Shown here: in pieces, positions 15,234 to 23,455 of the stretch
Position numbering within the stretch: position 1 is the first letter of the stretch
Layout of the letters: each line of letters starts with the position of its first letter
The notes under the pieces: model-generated
Told to the model about the DNA's origin: nothing
The model's database searches: none
What the model saw: the letters and a program-made list of their open reading frames with translations, nothing else
Translations under genes and position numbers: made by a program
Assembly: GCA_964577195.1 (NCBI GenBank)
Contig: CAZNYF010000017.1
Span: forward strand, 1 to 24,736
Source: HyVt-560 sp964577195
GTDB lineage: Bacteria > Pseudomonadota > Gammaproteobacteria > UWMA-0217
Direction of reading: 5' to 3'
Length of the DNA: 24,736 bases

Positions 15234-15358
15234 TAACTGATCGAACCTGCAAGCAGGAATTGATGCCCTTATGAGTATGCGGCTATTTATTGCGTGATCT
15301 CCCGTAGCGGCAGCGTCTCTGGTAAAGTGAGCCATTTTCTAATTCAGGGATATCTCAA

Positions 15359-16765
15359 ATGGCCAAGAAGGTAGAAGTTGCAATCATCGGTTCCGGCACA
15401 GCAGGTTTGAACGCAATGGGGCAAGTGCGTCGCGCAGGCAAAAGTTTTGTGCTGATCAATGGTGGCGAAGTAGGTACTACCTGCGCCCGTGTGGGGTGCA
15501 TGCCATCCAAGGCGTTAATCCAGATTGGTGAAGATTTTCATCGCCGCAATGTGCTGCAAAGACACGCAATTAGTGGCGGCGACGACCTGAGTATGGACAT
15601 TGCTGAAGCGATGGAGCATACCCGTGATATGCGCGATACCTTTGTGGAGCGCGTATTAGGTGGCTCGACTGATAATCTTGGTGATGAATTCATTCGCGAC
15701 TACGCTAAATTTGTTGCGCCGAACCGTTTAGCGGTGGGTGATGAAGAAATCGAAGCCGATGCCATCGTCATCGCCACGGGTTCTACTCCTGTTGTCCCAG
15801 CGGCTTGGAAAGAATTGGGTGATCGCATAGTCACCACCGATGATTTTTTCGAGATGGAATCATTGCCAAAATCAATGGCAGTGATCGGGCTTGGCGTTAT
15901 CGGTCTGGAACTGGGGCAAACGCTGAGCCGGTTGGGTGTTGAAATTGTCGGCGTAGATGCACTGGAAACCATTTCCGGTTTGACCGATCCGGTTGTTAAT
16001 AAAGCAGCAGTGAATATCATGAAAAGTGAATTCCCGCTATGGCTGGGCGAGCAAGCAGAGTTGAGCGCGGAAGGCGATCAACTTCGGGTTAAAGCCGGTG
16101 ACAATGAAATTGTTGTTGATAAAGCGCTGATCAGTATTGGCCGCAGTCAAAATCTTGCGAGCCTTGACCTTGAAAAACTCGGTGTGGAATTAGATGAGCG
16201 TGGCATGCCCGCTTATGACCGAAATTCGATGCAAGTGGGCGATCTGCCGGTTTATATCGCCGGTGATGTGAATGGCGATGCGCCAATTCTGCACGAAGCT
16301 AGTGAGGAAGGAAAAATTGCTGGCTACAATGCCGCTCGTGGCAGCGCAGAAAAATTCGTGCGCAAAACTCCGCTTGGAATCACCTTTTGTGATCCTAATA
16401 TCGTTACCGTTGGTCAACCCTGGGCGGAGCTGGAAGATCGTGACGATGTTTCCGTCGCCGAAATGCCAATGGGGCCAGTCGGCCGCGCATTGATTATGGC
16501 GAAAAATAAAGGTGTCATAAGAGTCTATGCAGAAAAATCCACAGGGCTATTACTCGGTGGCTCAATGATTGCGGTTAAGGGTGAAAGTCTCGCGCATTTA
16601 CTGGCATGGGCAATCCAGCAAAAACTTACGGTTGCACAAACTCTGGAACTTCCTTTCTACCATCCGGTCATTGAAGAAGCGCTGCAAGGCGCATTAAATA
16701 ATTTATTGGGTCAGGTGGATGCGCAGCCCGATGTGCCCGTTGGGCTAACTAAAATGAGTGCTTGA
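15359..16765 (+). CDS. Dihydrolipoyl-dehydrogenase-like FAD-dependent disulfide oxidoreductase
   Basis: This 468-residue class I pyridine nucleotide-disulfide oxidoreductase has an N-terminal FAD-binding GSGTAGLNA (11-19). The redox-active disulfide lies in TTCARVGCMPSK (C42, C47). The NAD(P) Rossmann motif VIGLGVIGLELGQ and the second FAD motif YIAGDVNGDAPILHEA follow. The dimer-domain active-site pair is H435 and E440 in FYHPVIEEALQGAL. All catalytic elements of an E3-type enzyme are present. It is not next to pyruvate or 2-oxoglutarate dehydrogenase genes and belongs to a divergent Lpd branch, so the in vivo substrate is uncertain. AGGGA about nine bases upstream supports the ATG. It is followed with a one-base overlap by a small gene. 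Confidence 0.88.
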   Translation: MAKKVEVAIIGSGTAGLNAMGQVRRAGKSFVLINGGEVGTTCARVGCMPSKALIQIGEDFHRRNVLQRHAISGGDDLSMDIAEAMEHTRDMRDTFVERVLGGSTDNLGDEFIRDYAKFVAPNRLAVGDEEIEADAIVIATGSTPVVPAAWKELGDRIVTTDDFFEMESLPKSMAVIGLGVIGLELGQTLSRLGVEIVGVDALETISGLTDPVVNKAAVNIMKSEFPLWLGEQAELSAEGDQLRVKAGDNEIVVDKALISIGRSQNLASLDLEKLGVELDERGMPAYDRNSMQVGDLPVYIAGDVNGDAPILHEASEEGKIAGYNAARGSAEKFVRKTPLGITFCDPNIVTVGQPWAELEDRDDVSVAEMPMGPVGRALIMAKNKGVIRVYAEKSTGLLLGGSMIAVKGESLAHLLAWAIQQKLTVAQTLELPFYHPVIEEALQGALNNLLGQVDAQPDVPVGLTKMSA

Positions 16766-17070
16766 TGGATATTTCAAAGCTGGATCAGGAGCAACGCATA
16801 TTAATTGTGATGCGTAAAACGCTGTCTAAAATAATTCGTGATACTACGCCCTCATCACCTTTGCACAAACGCGCATTAAAAGATGAAACCGTAGAAGATA
16901 TTCGTCAGTGTTTAAATTTAATTTCAGCGCGTGAACGGGAAATTATCGAATCACAAGGCAAAAGTTTTAAAGAGCGTCCTCGTTATACGGATGAAGAACA
17001 AACTACCAATGTACTGTCATTTAAGGGTTTTAAGCCAAAGAGCGATGACCGTTCCGGAGATGAAAAATGA
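16765..17070 (+). CDS. Conserved-looking small protein of unknown function
   Basis: This 101-residue, mostly helical and highly charged protein has no recognised domain. Visible features are DQEQRILIVMRKTLSKIIRD at the N-terminus, DETVEDIRQCLNLISARERE in the middle, and a probably flexible basic tail (SFKGFKPKSDDRSGDEK). There is no signal peptide and no membrane segment. The start is ATG 16765, overlapping the upstream TGA by one base, with GAG six bases before it; the TTG one codon earlier is less likely. Its stop overlaps the next start in ATGA, so it is probably translated together with the ParS-like protein. It shows none of the Arg/Glu/Ser pattern of a RES toxin. Confidence 0.75.
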   Translation: MDISKLDQEQRILIVMRKTLSKIIRDTTPSSPLHKRALKDETVEDIRQCLNLISAREREIIESQGKSFKERPRYTDEEQTTNVLSFKGFKPKSDDRSGDEK

Positions 17071-17456
17071 GTGAAGAGAAAGTTAATCACAGACTAATCC
17101 TCACACGCAATTTAATGGATATGATGACCGACTGGGGGCTGACTATGGAACATATTAAATCCGTACTGGCACTTGAAACGCCAACCAGAAAAATGGATCG
17201 CTTTCGCAGCGAAGAGCCTTTCCCAAATGAGCCAGAAGTGAATACCCGCATCGAACACATTGTTGGTATCGCCGAAGGATTAGGTACGGCCTATCCACAA
17301 AACCCTCGAATGGCAAAAGTCTGGTTACAAAGGCCGCATCGCAAATTTGCCAAACGTGCACCGCTGGAAGTGATGGTTGTCGATGGTATGAATGGACTGG
17401 TTTATGTGCGCGCAGAAATCGATTGCACCTTTGCTTACGATGCCACTAACGGTTAA
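17067..17456 (+). CDS. MbcA/ParS-like antitoxin-domain protein (orphan)
   Basis: This 129-residue protein's C-terminal half resembles the MbcA/ParS/Xre toxin-binding domain (DUF2384-like): RIEHIVGIAEGLGTAYPQNP, MAKVWLQRPHRKFAKRAPLE and a final GLVYVRAEI-type strand. The N-terminal part (about residues 8-33) may be a short DNA-binding or dimerisation helical region, but a full helix-turn-helix is not obvious. In known systems this domain neutralises RES-type NAD-degrading toxins. No RES gene is adjacent. The gene is coupled to the 101-residue gene upstream through ATGA and sits inside a housekeeping-like run. It may have been recruited as a regulator rather than acting as an antitoxin. Confidence 0.68.
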   Translation: MSEEKVNHRLILTRNLMDMMTDWGLTMEHIKSVLALETPTRKMDRFRSEEPFPNEPEVNTRIEHIVGIAEGLGTAYPQNPRMAKVWLQRPHRKFAKRAPLEVMVVDGMNGLVYVRAEIDCTFAYDATNG

Positions 17457-17519
17457 AAATGCACTTCTATTTTTAGAGATGCCCTTAAGTTTTTTTCTAG
17501 ATTAAAAATTAATTAAAAC

Positions 17520-18188
17520 ATGCTTACCATTTCGTCTATCGTCGGTTCAGCCCAATTGCAGAAAATTAATGCATTGCTGGATAACGCCCCTTTTGTTGAC
17601 GGAAAGCTTTCTGCGGGCATCGCTGCCAGTCGAATTAAAAACAATCAGGAAGTGGATCAAAAATCCGATATTTTCAACCAGCTCAACGAATTGGTTATGT
17701 CGAATTTAATGCGCCATCCAAAATTTAAAAGCTACGTTCTACCGCATCGTATCAGCTCCCCTTTCTATGCTCGCTATACCCAAGGCATGGCTTACGGTGA
17801 TCATATTGACGATCCAGTGATGGGTTCACCCAATCATTTCCGCAGTGATCTTTCCTTTACCGTTTTTCTTAACGAGCCGGATGAATATGAAGGTGGCGAG
17901 CTGGTCATTCATACGCCCTTTGGCGAGCAATCGGTAAAGTTGTCAGCGGGGCAGGTGGTTATTTACCCTTCCGGAACGTTACATCGTGTCGCAGAAATCA
18001 CCGCTGGTGAGCGGCGAGTAATGGTTGCATGGGTGCAATCTTTAATTCGCGAGACAGGTAAGAGAGATATCCTTTTTGAATTAAATCAAGTGCGTGAAAA
18101 ATCGTTAAGAAAAAAGCCGGATGATCCAGATACCAAAAAACTTGATCATGTATATACCAATCTTGTCAGACTTTGGGCTGAGGTTTAG
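17520..18188 (+). CDS. Fe(II)/2-oxoglutarate-dependent hydroxylase, PiuC/YbiX family
   Basis: This 222-residue PKHD-type dioxygenase has iron ligands H95 and D97 in YGDHIDDPVMG and H155 in SGTLHRV. The 2-oxoglutarate-binding Arg is in GERRVMVAW (R165 or R166). SFTVFLNEPDEYEGGELVI is a family hallmark. In Pseudomonas and E. coli relatives the gene sits beside TonB-dependent siderophore receptors and responds to iron. Here there is no receptor; the neighbour is lipA, two bases downstream. The natural substrate is unknown for the family. There is no signal peptide. The ATG follows an A/T-rich gap of 63 bases that could hold a promoter, but no clear one was found. Confidence 0.9.
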   Translation: MLTISSIVGSAQLQKINALLDNAPFVDGKLSAGIAASRIKNNQEVDQKSDIFNQLNELVMSNLMRHPKFKSYVLPHRISSPFYARYTQGMAYGDHIDDPVMGSPNHFRSDLSFTVFLNEPDEYEGGELVIHTPFGEQSVKLSAGQVVIYPSGTLHRVAEITAGERRVMVAWVQSLIRETGKRDILFELNQVREKSLRKKPDDPDTKKLDHVYTNLVRLWAEV

Positions 18189-18190
18189 TA

Positions 18191-19129
18191 ATGGCACTTG
18201 AACCCGGCATTAAGCAACGTGGCGCAGAAAAGATGGCGCGCATTCCTATTAAAATCGAACCATTGGAAAAAACCCAGCGTAAGCCGCCGTGGATTCGGAT
18301 TAAAGTACCAACCGGAACAAGGGTTGCTGAACTTAAATCAAAATTACGTGAAAACCATTTACATACGGTTTGCGAAGAAGCGAATTGTCCCAACCTGAAT
18401 GAATGTTTTACCGGTGGTACTGCAACCTTTATGGTCATGGGGGATATTTGTACCCGTCGCTGTCCCTTTTGCGATGTTGCACATGGTAGACCCAATCCAC
18501 TGGATGAATCTGAGCCACAGCATTTGGCGCAAACCATCCAGGATATGCAGCTAAAATACGTGGTAATTACCTCTGTAGATCGTGATGATCTACGCGATGG
18601 CGGTGCAGCGCATTTTGTTGAGTGCATTAATCAAGTACGTGAATTAAATCCCAATACCAAAATTGAAGTACTGACCCCTGATTTTCGCGGCAGAATGGAT
18701 GTTGCGCTTAGTCTTTTCAATAACGGTGCGCCCGATGTTTTTAATCATAACCTCGAAACCGTTCCTCGGCTTTATAAGCAGGCGAGGCCTGGTGCGGATT
18801 ACCAATGGTCACTAGATTTATTAAAACGCTTCAAACAACTCCACCCGGGCGTTCCTACTAAATCAGGATTGATGCTGGGATTAGGTGAAACGCTGGAGGA
18901 AGTGGAAATCGTCATGCGAGATTTGCGCGAGCATGGTTGTGAAATGCTCACGCTCGGCCAATATCTACAACCCAGCAAGCACCATCTAAAAGTAGAAAGG
19001 TTTGTTCATCCAAATGAATTTGATGAACTTGCAGTGTTAGGGAAAAAGTTGGGTTTTACCCGTATTGCCAGTGGTCCAATGGTGCGTTCTTCCTACCATG
19101 CGGATGAGCAGCACTCCGGTGAGTTTTAG
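18191..19129 (+). CDS. lipA: Lipoyl synthase
   Basis: This 312-residue radical-SAM enzyme inserts two sulfur atoms into octanoyl groups on lipoyl domains. The auxiliary [4Fe-4S] cluster cysteines are C61, C66 and C72 in CEEANCPNLNEC. The radical-SAM cluster is at C87, C91 and C94 in CTRRCPFC. The C-terminal RSSYHAD supplies the Ser ligand of the auxiliary cluster. Length and order are normal. It starts at ATG 18191, two bases after the hydroxylase stop, with AGG from that gene's end as ribosome binding site, indicating co-transcription. The usual partner lipB is not in the window, but a lipoamide-dehydrogenase-like gene lies 1.4 kb upstream on the same strand. Confidence 0.97.
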   Translation: MALEPGIKQRGAEKMARIPIKIEPLEKTQRKPPWIRIKVPTGTRVAELKSKLRENHLHTVCEEANCPNLNECFTGGTATFMVMGDICTRRCPFCDVAHGRPNPLDESEPQHLAQTIQDMQLKYVVITSVDRDDLRDGGAAHFVECINQVRELNPNTKIEVLTPDFRGRMDVALSLFNNGAPDVFNHNLETVPRLYKQARPGADYQWSLDLLKRFKQLHPGVPTKSGLMLGLGETLEEVEIVMRDLREHGCEMLTLGQYLQPSKHHLKVERFVHPNEFDELAVLGKKLGFTRIASGPMVRSSYHADEQHSGEF

Positions 19130-19196
19130 ATGATGCTTTAGAGGCAGACCTGTCTTGTATAGAAAATAATTTAATTCAACAGAATATAAGAAAATA

Positions 19197-20006
19197 ATGA
19201 CTGAACTAGAAACACGCCATCTATTAGAGACCTTGTTTTTCCCCCCGGGGATAATAATCTTGGCTATATTGTTAATACTAAGTACGGCAACCATTAAGCC
19301 GCATTTTTTTACGCGCCTGTTATTTTTGAGCGGATTTTTTCTCTGGCTTTTCAGTATTCCCGCATTTAGTTATTGGATTACCGATCAATTACAAAATAAA
19401 TACCCATCAATCGACGAGGTACCCGCTCAAGCCGATGTGATCATTGTTCTGGGCGCAGAACAAATTGAAGGCAATAACGAATATGGGAGTCGAACCATGC
19501 TCGGTAAATATGCATTGGAACGCGCGCGTTACGCGGGTTATCTGGCGAAAAAAACAGGTCTCCCGGTGATCGCCAGTGGCGGTAAACCTGTAGATCAGTC
19601 GATTTCCCAGGCGGAGCTGATGAAGCGTTTTTTGATGGATGAATTGAGCGTTAAAAGAGTGATTGCTGAAACACGTAGTGCGACCACGTATCAAAACGCA
19701 CTTTTTTCTTCCGCGTTGCTGCGCGAACATGGGTTTAAGCATCCAGTACTCGTGACTCATGCCTGGCACATGCCGCGATCAGTCGGCGCTTTCAAAGCAT
19801 TAAATGTCAAAGTGCTGCCTGCCCCAACTGCCAGAGTGACTCCCGATCATGAGGAGCGCGGTTATTTCGCCTGGCTGCCGACGGCGAGTGGCTTATTACA
19901 AACCAGAGCTATTCTTCACGAGGTTGTCGGTCGAATTTACTATTATTTTAAGTACTATTCTAAGGACAAAAGCCAGGTTGTTCTGGATGCTGAGACCATA
20001 CCGTAA
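19197..20006 (+). CDS. ElyC/SanA/YdcF (DUF218) family membrane protein
   Basis: This 269-residue protein has two N-terminal membrane helices (about 17-30 and 38-57). A DUF218 domain follows: ADVIIVLGAEQ at 79-89, ARYAGYLAKKTGLPVIASGG, ETRSATTYQNA and LVTHAWHMPRS with H188 and H191. The two-helix layout and length match ElyC (YcbC), which acts in envelope and peptidoglycan-precursor biogenesis (possibly undecaprenyl phosphate metabolism), better than the single-helix SanA. The biochemical activity of the family is unsettled. It is convergent with fliK, with 51 bases between the stops. Confidence 0.82.
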   Translation: MTELETRHLLETLFFPPGIIILAILLILSTATIKPHFFTRLLFLSGFFLWLFSIPAFSYWITDQLQNKYPSIDEVPAQADVIIVLGAEQIEGNNEYGSRTMLGKYALERARYAGYLAKKTGLPVIASGGKPVDQSISQAELMKRFLMDELSVKRVIAETRSATTYQNALFSSALLREHGFKHPVLVTHAWHMPRSVGAFKALNVKVLPAPTARVTPDHEERGYFAWLPTASGLLQTRAILHEVVGRIYYYFKYYSKDKSQVVLDAETIP

Positions 20007-20057
20007 GGGAGTATGCTTAAACCATACATGTGGGGATTTTATATACCTTAATTGCTA

Positions 20058-21962
20058 CTAAGCAAAGGTATCAACAAGTCCTATTTTAGATGCTGTCTGT
20101 GCAGAATCTTGAGCAGATAGTTCTGCAAGTTCTGATTCGCTCGCCTGATCAAATTCTTTGATATTTTCGTTCTGGCTAAATTGATTTTGTTCAAAGCCGC
20201 CACTAGATACATCAACATTCACAGAGGAATAGCTTCCTTCATCCAGTAGGTCGCGTAAGCGTGGAATCGCGGCTTCCAGTGTTTCGCGTGTCACACCATT
20301 TTGCGCACTGACCTGCAAATTTAATTTATCCTGTTCCATAGAAGCATGAATATGAATTGGTCCGAGTTCTGCAGGAGTAATACTTACTTGCAGTGTTTTA
20401 ACATTATTGCCAGTCATCCAGGAAACGTTTTGTGCCAGTGACTTCTCCCATCCACTTTGACTAAAATTGAGTGTTGGGGAAGGCATGTGAGTGCTATTGC
20501 TGGAAACTGAAAAGAGCGTTTGTGTCGCAAGGCTGGGTTTAGTTGAAAGTGGCAGTTCAATATTGCTGGCTGGCAAAATAGACCCACGCGCTGCCTGGCT
20601 AAGTTCGGTGGCTGGGCGAGACCCAAGAATTTGTTCCATTCTGGTCTTATTAACGAGGTCTTCGACGGAGTTGGCCTTATTCCACATTTCTTCAAAAGAC
20701 TGGCTTTGTTGCTGCGCTGCTTTAACCGTCGCATCTTCGAGTTTTACTTCGGCAACTTGCGATGCATGGCTAGCAACATTTTTGATGAATTGTTTGTCTT
20801 CGGCCGCTTTAATTTCGGCGGTTTTAGAATCTATAAACGGTCGTTGAAAAGAAGCTTCTACCAGAGATTTTTCGTTCGCAGTTTGTGCCAAAATAGATTT
20901 TTCGCCAATTTCAATTTGTGCGAGCTCTACCTGTTGAACTGTACTGGTTGCAATATTCGGCGAGACAACAGAGCGCGATTGATTTTCCTTAACGACATTG
21001 TCACTAGCTGCCTGTAACGCTGCTGCAGGGTTCGCGTTGAACGCGCTCTGAGTTGGGTCTTGAATCTGAGACGTTGATAAAATTTGTTGATCAACAGGCT
21101 TTACCAGGATATTGCTGGCTGCACTGTATTGTCCAAAGCTTAAATCTCGGTTTAATGCAGAAATTCCCGCAAGACCAGTATCACTTTCCGTGATTTTTGA
21201 ATTAATGGTTACCGGTGAATTAGGTTGTGAATTATTTAATCTGGCTTGGGACAGGTGAGCTGATGAAAGCAATTGACTCGTTTGAGCCTGGGATGACAGA
21301 GACTTTTGTTCGTTGGTGTTTGTCTCAGTTGATTCGGTGTTAGATGATTGCTTTTGAGAGTTTTCCACAGCGATATTTTGTGCAAGGTTTACTCCGTTCT
21401 GAATAGAAGTAATTTTATTCGTTGATGCAATGGCAGGAGCATCTTTAGTTTGCACCGAAATGACGTCCGCAGCGGCAATTGCTTTTATGCTTGATTCTGT
21501 CTGAATCAATTTTTCTTCAGTTCTGCCTAGCTGCGGTAAATTAATATTTGGCATATTTGTCGCGCCGGATACTGCTGTTTTAGCCTGGATGTTGAGCTTC
21601 TCTTCTAGAGGCGGAATAAATCCATTTTCCAGAATTTCTTCAGCACCGATTTTTTTGATTTCAGCGTTAGTGCGTTCAGCACTGGTTGAAAGTACTGCAG
21701 TTGGCATTTTTTTATCGGGAGTTGTATGGCTTCCAGCATATTTAAGTGGCAAGTCTTTGCCGAACTCCGGCTTGGTTTTTCCGTTTGCAGCAGAATCATA
21801 GGCATTCTGCTCATGAGATAGTTTGTCTGCTTTGTTTTTGATCATGGAAAAGAGCCGTGCAAAACCGGAGAGTGAATCTGTAGCAGTTTCCGGGTTTACA
21901 GCTTGAATAGCGCCAGTTGAGCCGCTTGAAGTCTGTCTAATACCTAATTGGTTGCTATCCAT
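20058..21962 (-). CDS. fliK: Flagellar hook-length control protein
   Basis: This 634-residue protein has a long, low-complexity Gln/Ser/Ala/Asn-rich N-terminal ruler region. A C-terminal Flg_hook domain at about residues 500-590 has WEKSLAQNVSWM, LQVSITPAELGPIHIH, LQVSAQNGVTRETLEAAIPRLRDLL and a closing SVNVDVSSGG. FliK is secreted through the flagellar type III apparatus, measures the hook and switches export specificity in FlhB. There is a GGA-type ribosome binding site nine bases before the ATG. Unusually, no other flagellar gene is adjacent: it is convergent with the ElyC-type gene and downstream of a transporter gene. The N-terminal half has no recognised domains, as expected. Confidence 0.9.
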   Translation of the reverse strand: MDSNQLGIRQTSSGSTGAIQAVNPETATDSLSGFARLFSMIKNKADKLSHEQNAYDSAANGKTKPEFGKDLPLKYAGSHTTPDKKMPTAVLSTSAERTNAEIKKIGAEEILENGFIPPLEEKLNIQAKTAVSGATNMPNINLPQLGRTEEKLIQTESSIKAIAAADVISVQTKDAPAIASTNKITSIQNGVNLAQNIAVENSQKQSSNTESTETNTNEQKSLSSQAQTSQLLSSAHLSQARLNNSQPNSPVTINSKITESDTGLAGISALNRDLSFGQYSAASNILVKPVDQQILSTSQIQDPTQSAFNANPAAALQAASDNVVKENQSRSVVSPNIATSTVQQVELAQIEIGEKSILAQTANEKSLVEASFQRPFIDSKTAEIKAAEDKQFIKNVASHASQVAEVKLEDATVKAAQQQSQSFEEMWNKANSVEDLVNKTRMEQILGSRPATELSQAARGSILPASNIELPLSTKPSLATQTLFSVSSNSTHMPSPTLNFSQSGWEKSLAQNVSWMTGNNVKTLQVSITPAELGPIHIHASMEQDKLNLQVSAQNGVTRETLEAAIPRLRDLLDEGSYSSVNVDVSSGGFEQNQFSQNENIKEFDQASESELAELSAQDSAQTASKIGLVDTFA

Positions 21963-22151
21963 AGCTTATTTCCATACCTGTTATATCGTTGTCGTAGCGA
22001 TTTAGCCTAGCCATCCTTGACTGAGTGAAGTCGCGAGCAAAGTATTTCTCTGTGTACAGATGCAATTGTAGAGCCAGTTGGATGAGTTTGAATGTGAACA
22101 CGGTAACAATTAAATTTAAATCTGTTGATGTATTGCATAAGTTTGTAGGTT

Positions 22152-23450
22152 TTACTGGTTTGAGGTGTTGGTCATCGGGTTTGCAGTATGTTGGGACGAA
22201 GAAACTTTATGCAGGTAGTGCTTATGTAAAACAAACAAAATACCCATCCAGACAGCACAGGCTAAAATAACGACTGAATTTAAAGGAAAGATATTTTGAT
22301 TAACAGGGCTCCATTGCAGTATGACGAGTATAAATACGGCGCCTAACATTTTAAATGTTCTGTAGCCAAACATATCAATCCACGCTTTGGCTTGATACAT
22401 TAATAGTGTATCTACCGGAATATAGAGCAATTCTCTGGTCGCGCGAGTTAATGAATATGCTAGCCCGCGATCGCTTATTTTCATCACAGCGGCAGAGACG
22501 AAGCCGGGATAGAGGCCGAAGCCAAAAACAGTTGCGGCAATTACTAATGGTTGAATCATTAAGCCCGTTAGAATGCCGAATACATTAAGAATAATCGGTG
22601 TTGCAATGACATTGACGGCAATGGATATAGCACTTAGTGCACTAAAAAATATGGATAGAATCGCAGTTCTAGCTTCGCGGTCAGGATAGTTTTCTGCCAC
22701 GACCTGCATGAATAGATAGTCTACAACGGGCGAAATCAACTGTGCCATTAATAATGCGGCGGCGATTAAGAAAAGGTAGTGGTTGTTTTTGAAGAGGCTA
22801 AATAGATTTTTGTGATTGGTCTTCAGTAGGGATGGGCCAGGTGTTGCAGGCGTTTGATAAAGCCCGAGCTGGCGCATTAAGATAGTTAACCCGGCAATAC
22901 ATGCGACGATTCCAGCTGCCACTAATAGCAGATCAGGCGTGGTAACGGGGGTGTATTTGATCAGCAATGCGGCAACGCCACTGCCAGCAACTCCGCCTAA
23001 CAATCCACCCGTGCCGATAATGCCATACCATTTTTTACCATCTCGGCTGGAGTAAATGCTGTTAGCCAGAGACCAAAATTGCTCAACCATGACTACGCCA
23101 AAAATATCGACGAAAATATAGAGCGCGGTGGCTGTGATGATGCCGCCTAGATCAAAAGCAAAGCGGAAGATGATCAGAATAGTTGAAAAGAGTAGTGCGG
23201 TGCCAAGTACAATATTTTCCCGTTTGAAACGTTGTAATAGTGTGTGGTACACGGAAATAAAGATCAATAATGTCAGTGCTGAGCCTATCCAGACGTAGGG
23301 TAGCTCGCTGACATCCATTACATCCAAGATCAATGACCGGCTAGCGGGTTTAAGCTGGTAGAGCGCAGTAATAATGAGGAAGAAATTGACAAACAGGATC
23401 GCTGATCTCATGATCGGCTCAGATTTAGTATTATTTTTACCTTTAGTCAT
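22152..23450 (-). CDS. NTT/Npt-type MFS transporter (ATP/ADP-translocase-like)
   Basis: This 432-residue inner-membrane protein has about eleven to twelve hydrophobic segments. The N-terminal LYQLKPASRSLIL and the block EQFWSLANSIYSSRDGKKW with YGIIGTGGLLGGVAG are characteristic of the Npt1/Npt2 branch of nucleotide-transporter-like MFS proteins (related to ADP,ATP carrier PF03219). Many free-living bacteria carry such relatives, whose substrates are mostly unknown, so nucleotide exchange should not be assumed. The ATG at 23450 has no ribosome binding site. The ATG at 23411, 13 codons later, has GAG seven bases upstream, begins at the first helix, and may be the true start. It is divergent from the serine hydrolase gene. 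Confidence 0.72.
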   Translation of the reverse strand: MTKGKNNTKSEPIMRSAILFVNFFLIITALYQLKPASRSLILDVMDVSELPYVWIGSALTLLIFISVYHTLLQRFKRENIVLGTALLFSTILIIFRFAFDLGGIITATALYIFVDIFGVVMVEQFWSLANSIYSSRDGKKWYGIIGTGGLLGGVAGSGVAALLIKYTPVTTPDLLLVAAGIVACIAGLTILMRQLGLYQTPATPGPSLLKTNHKNLFSLFKNNHYLFLIAAALLMAQLISPVVDYLFMQVVAENYPDREARTAILSIFFSALSAISIAVNVIATPIILNVFGILTGLMIQPLVIAATVFGFGLYPGFVSAAVMKISDRGLAYSLTRATRELLYIPVDTLLMYQAKAWIDMFGYRTFKMLGAVFILVILQWSPVNQNIFPLNSVVILACAVWMGILFVLHKHYLHKVSSSQHTANPMTNTSNQ

Positions 23451-23455
23451 AGTCA

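Noticed and set aside
16765..17456. A classical RES-Xre toxin-antitoxin module
   Set aside because: The ParS-like domain is present, but the partner gene does not look like a RES toxin, so the established system name is not applied.
18166..18627. Minus-strand open frame of 153 codons opposite lipA
   Set aside because: Lies entirely over the conserved Fe-S region of lipA; Ser/Cys-rich translation typical of a shadow frame.
20491..21017. Plus-strand open frames opposite fliK
   Set aside because: They arise from the low-complexity fliK sequence; no ribosome binding site or known domain.
21963..22030. Possible flagellar sigma28 or sigma54 promoter upstream of fliK
   Set aside because: TAAA and CGATA occur but with about 12 rather than 15 bases between them. 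The GG and GC doublets are 12 or 8 bases apart rather than 10.
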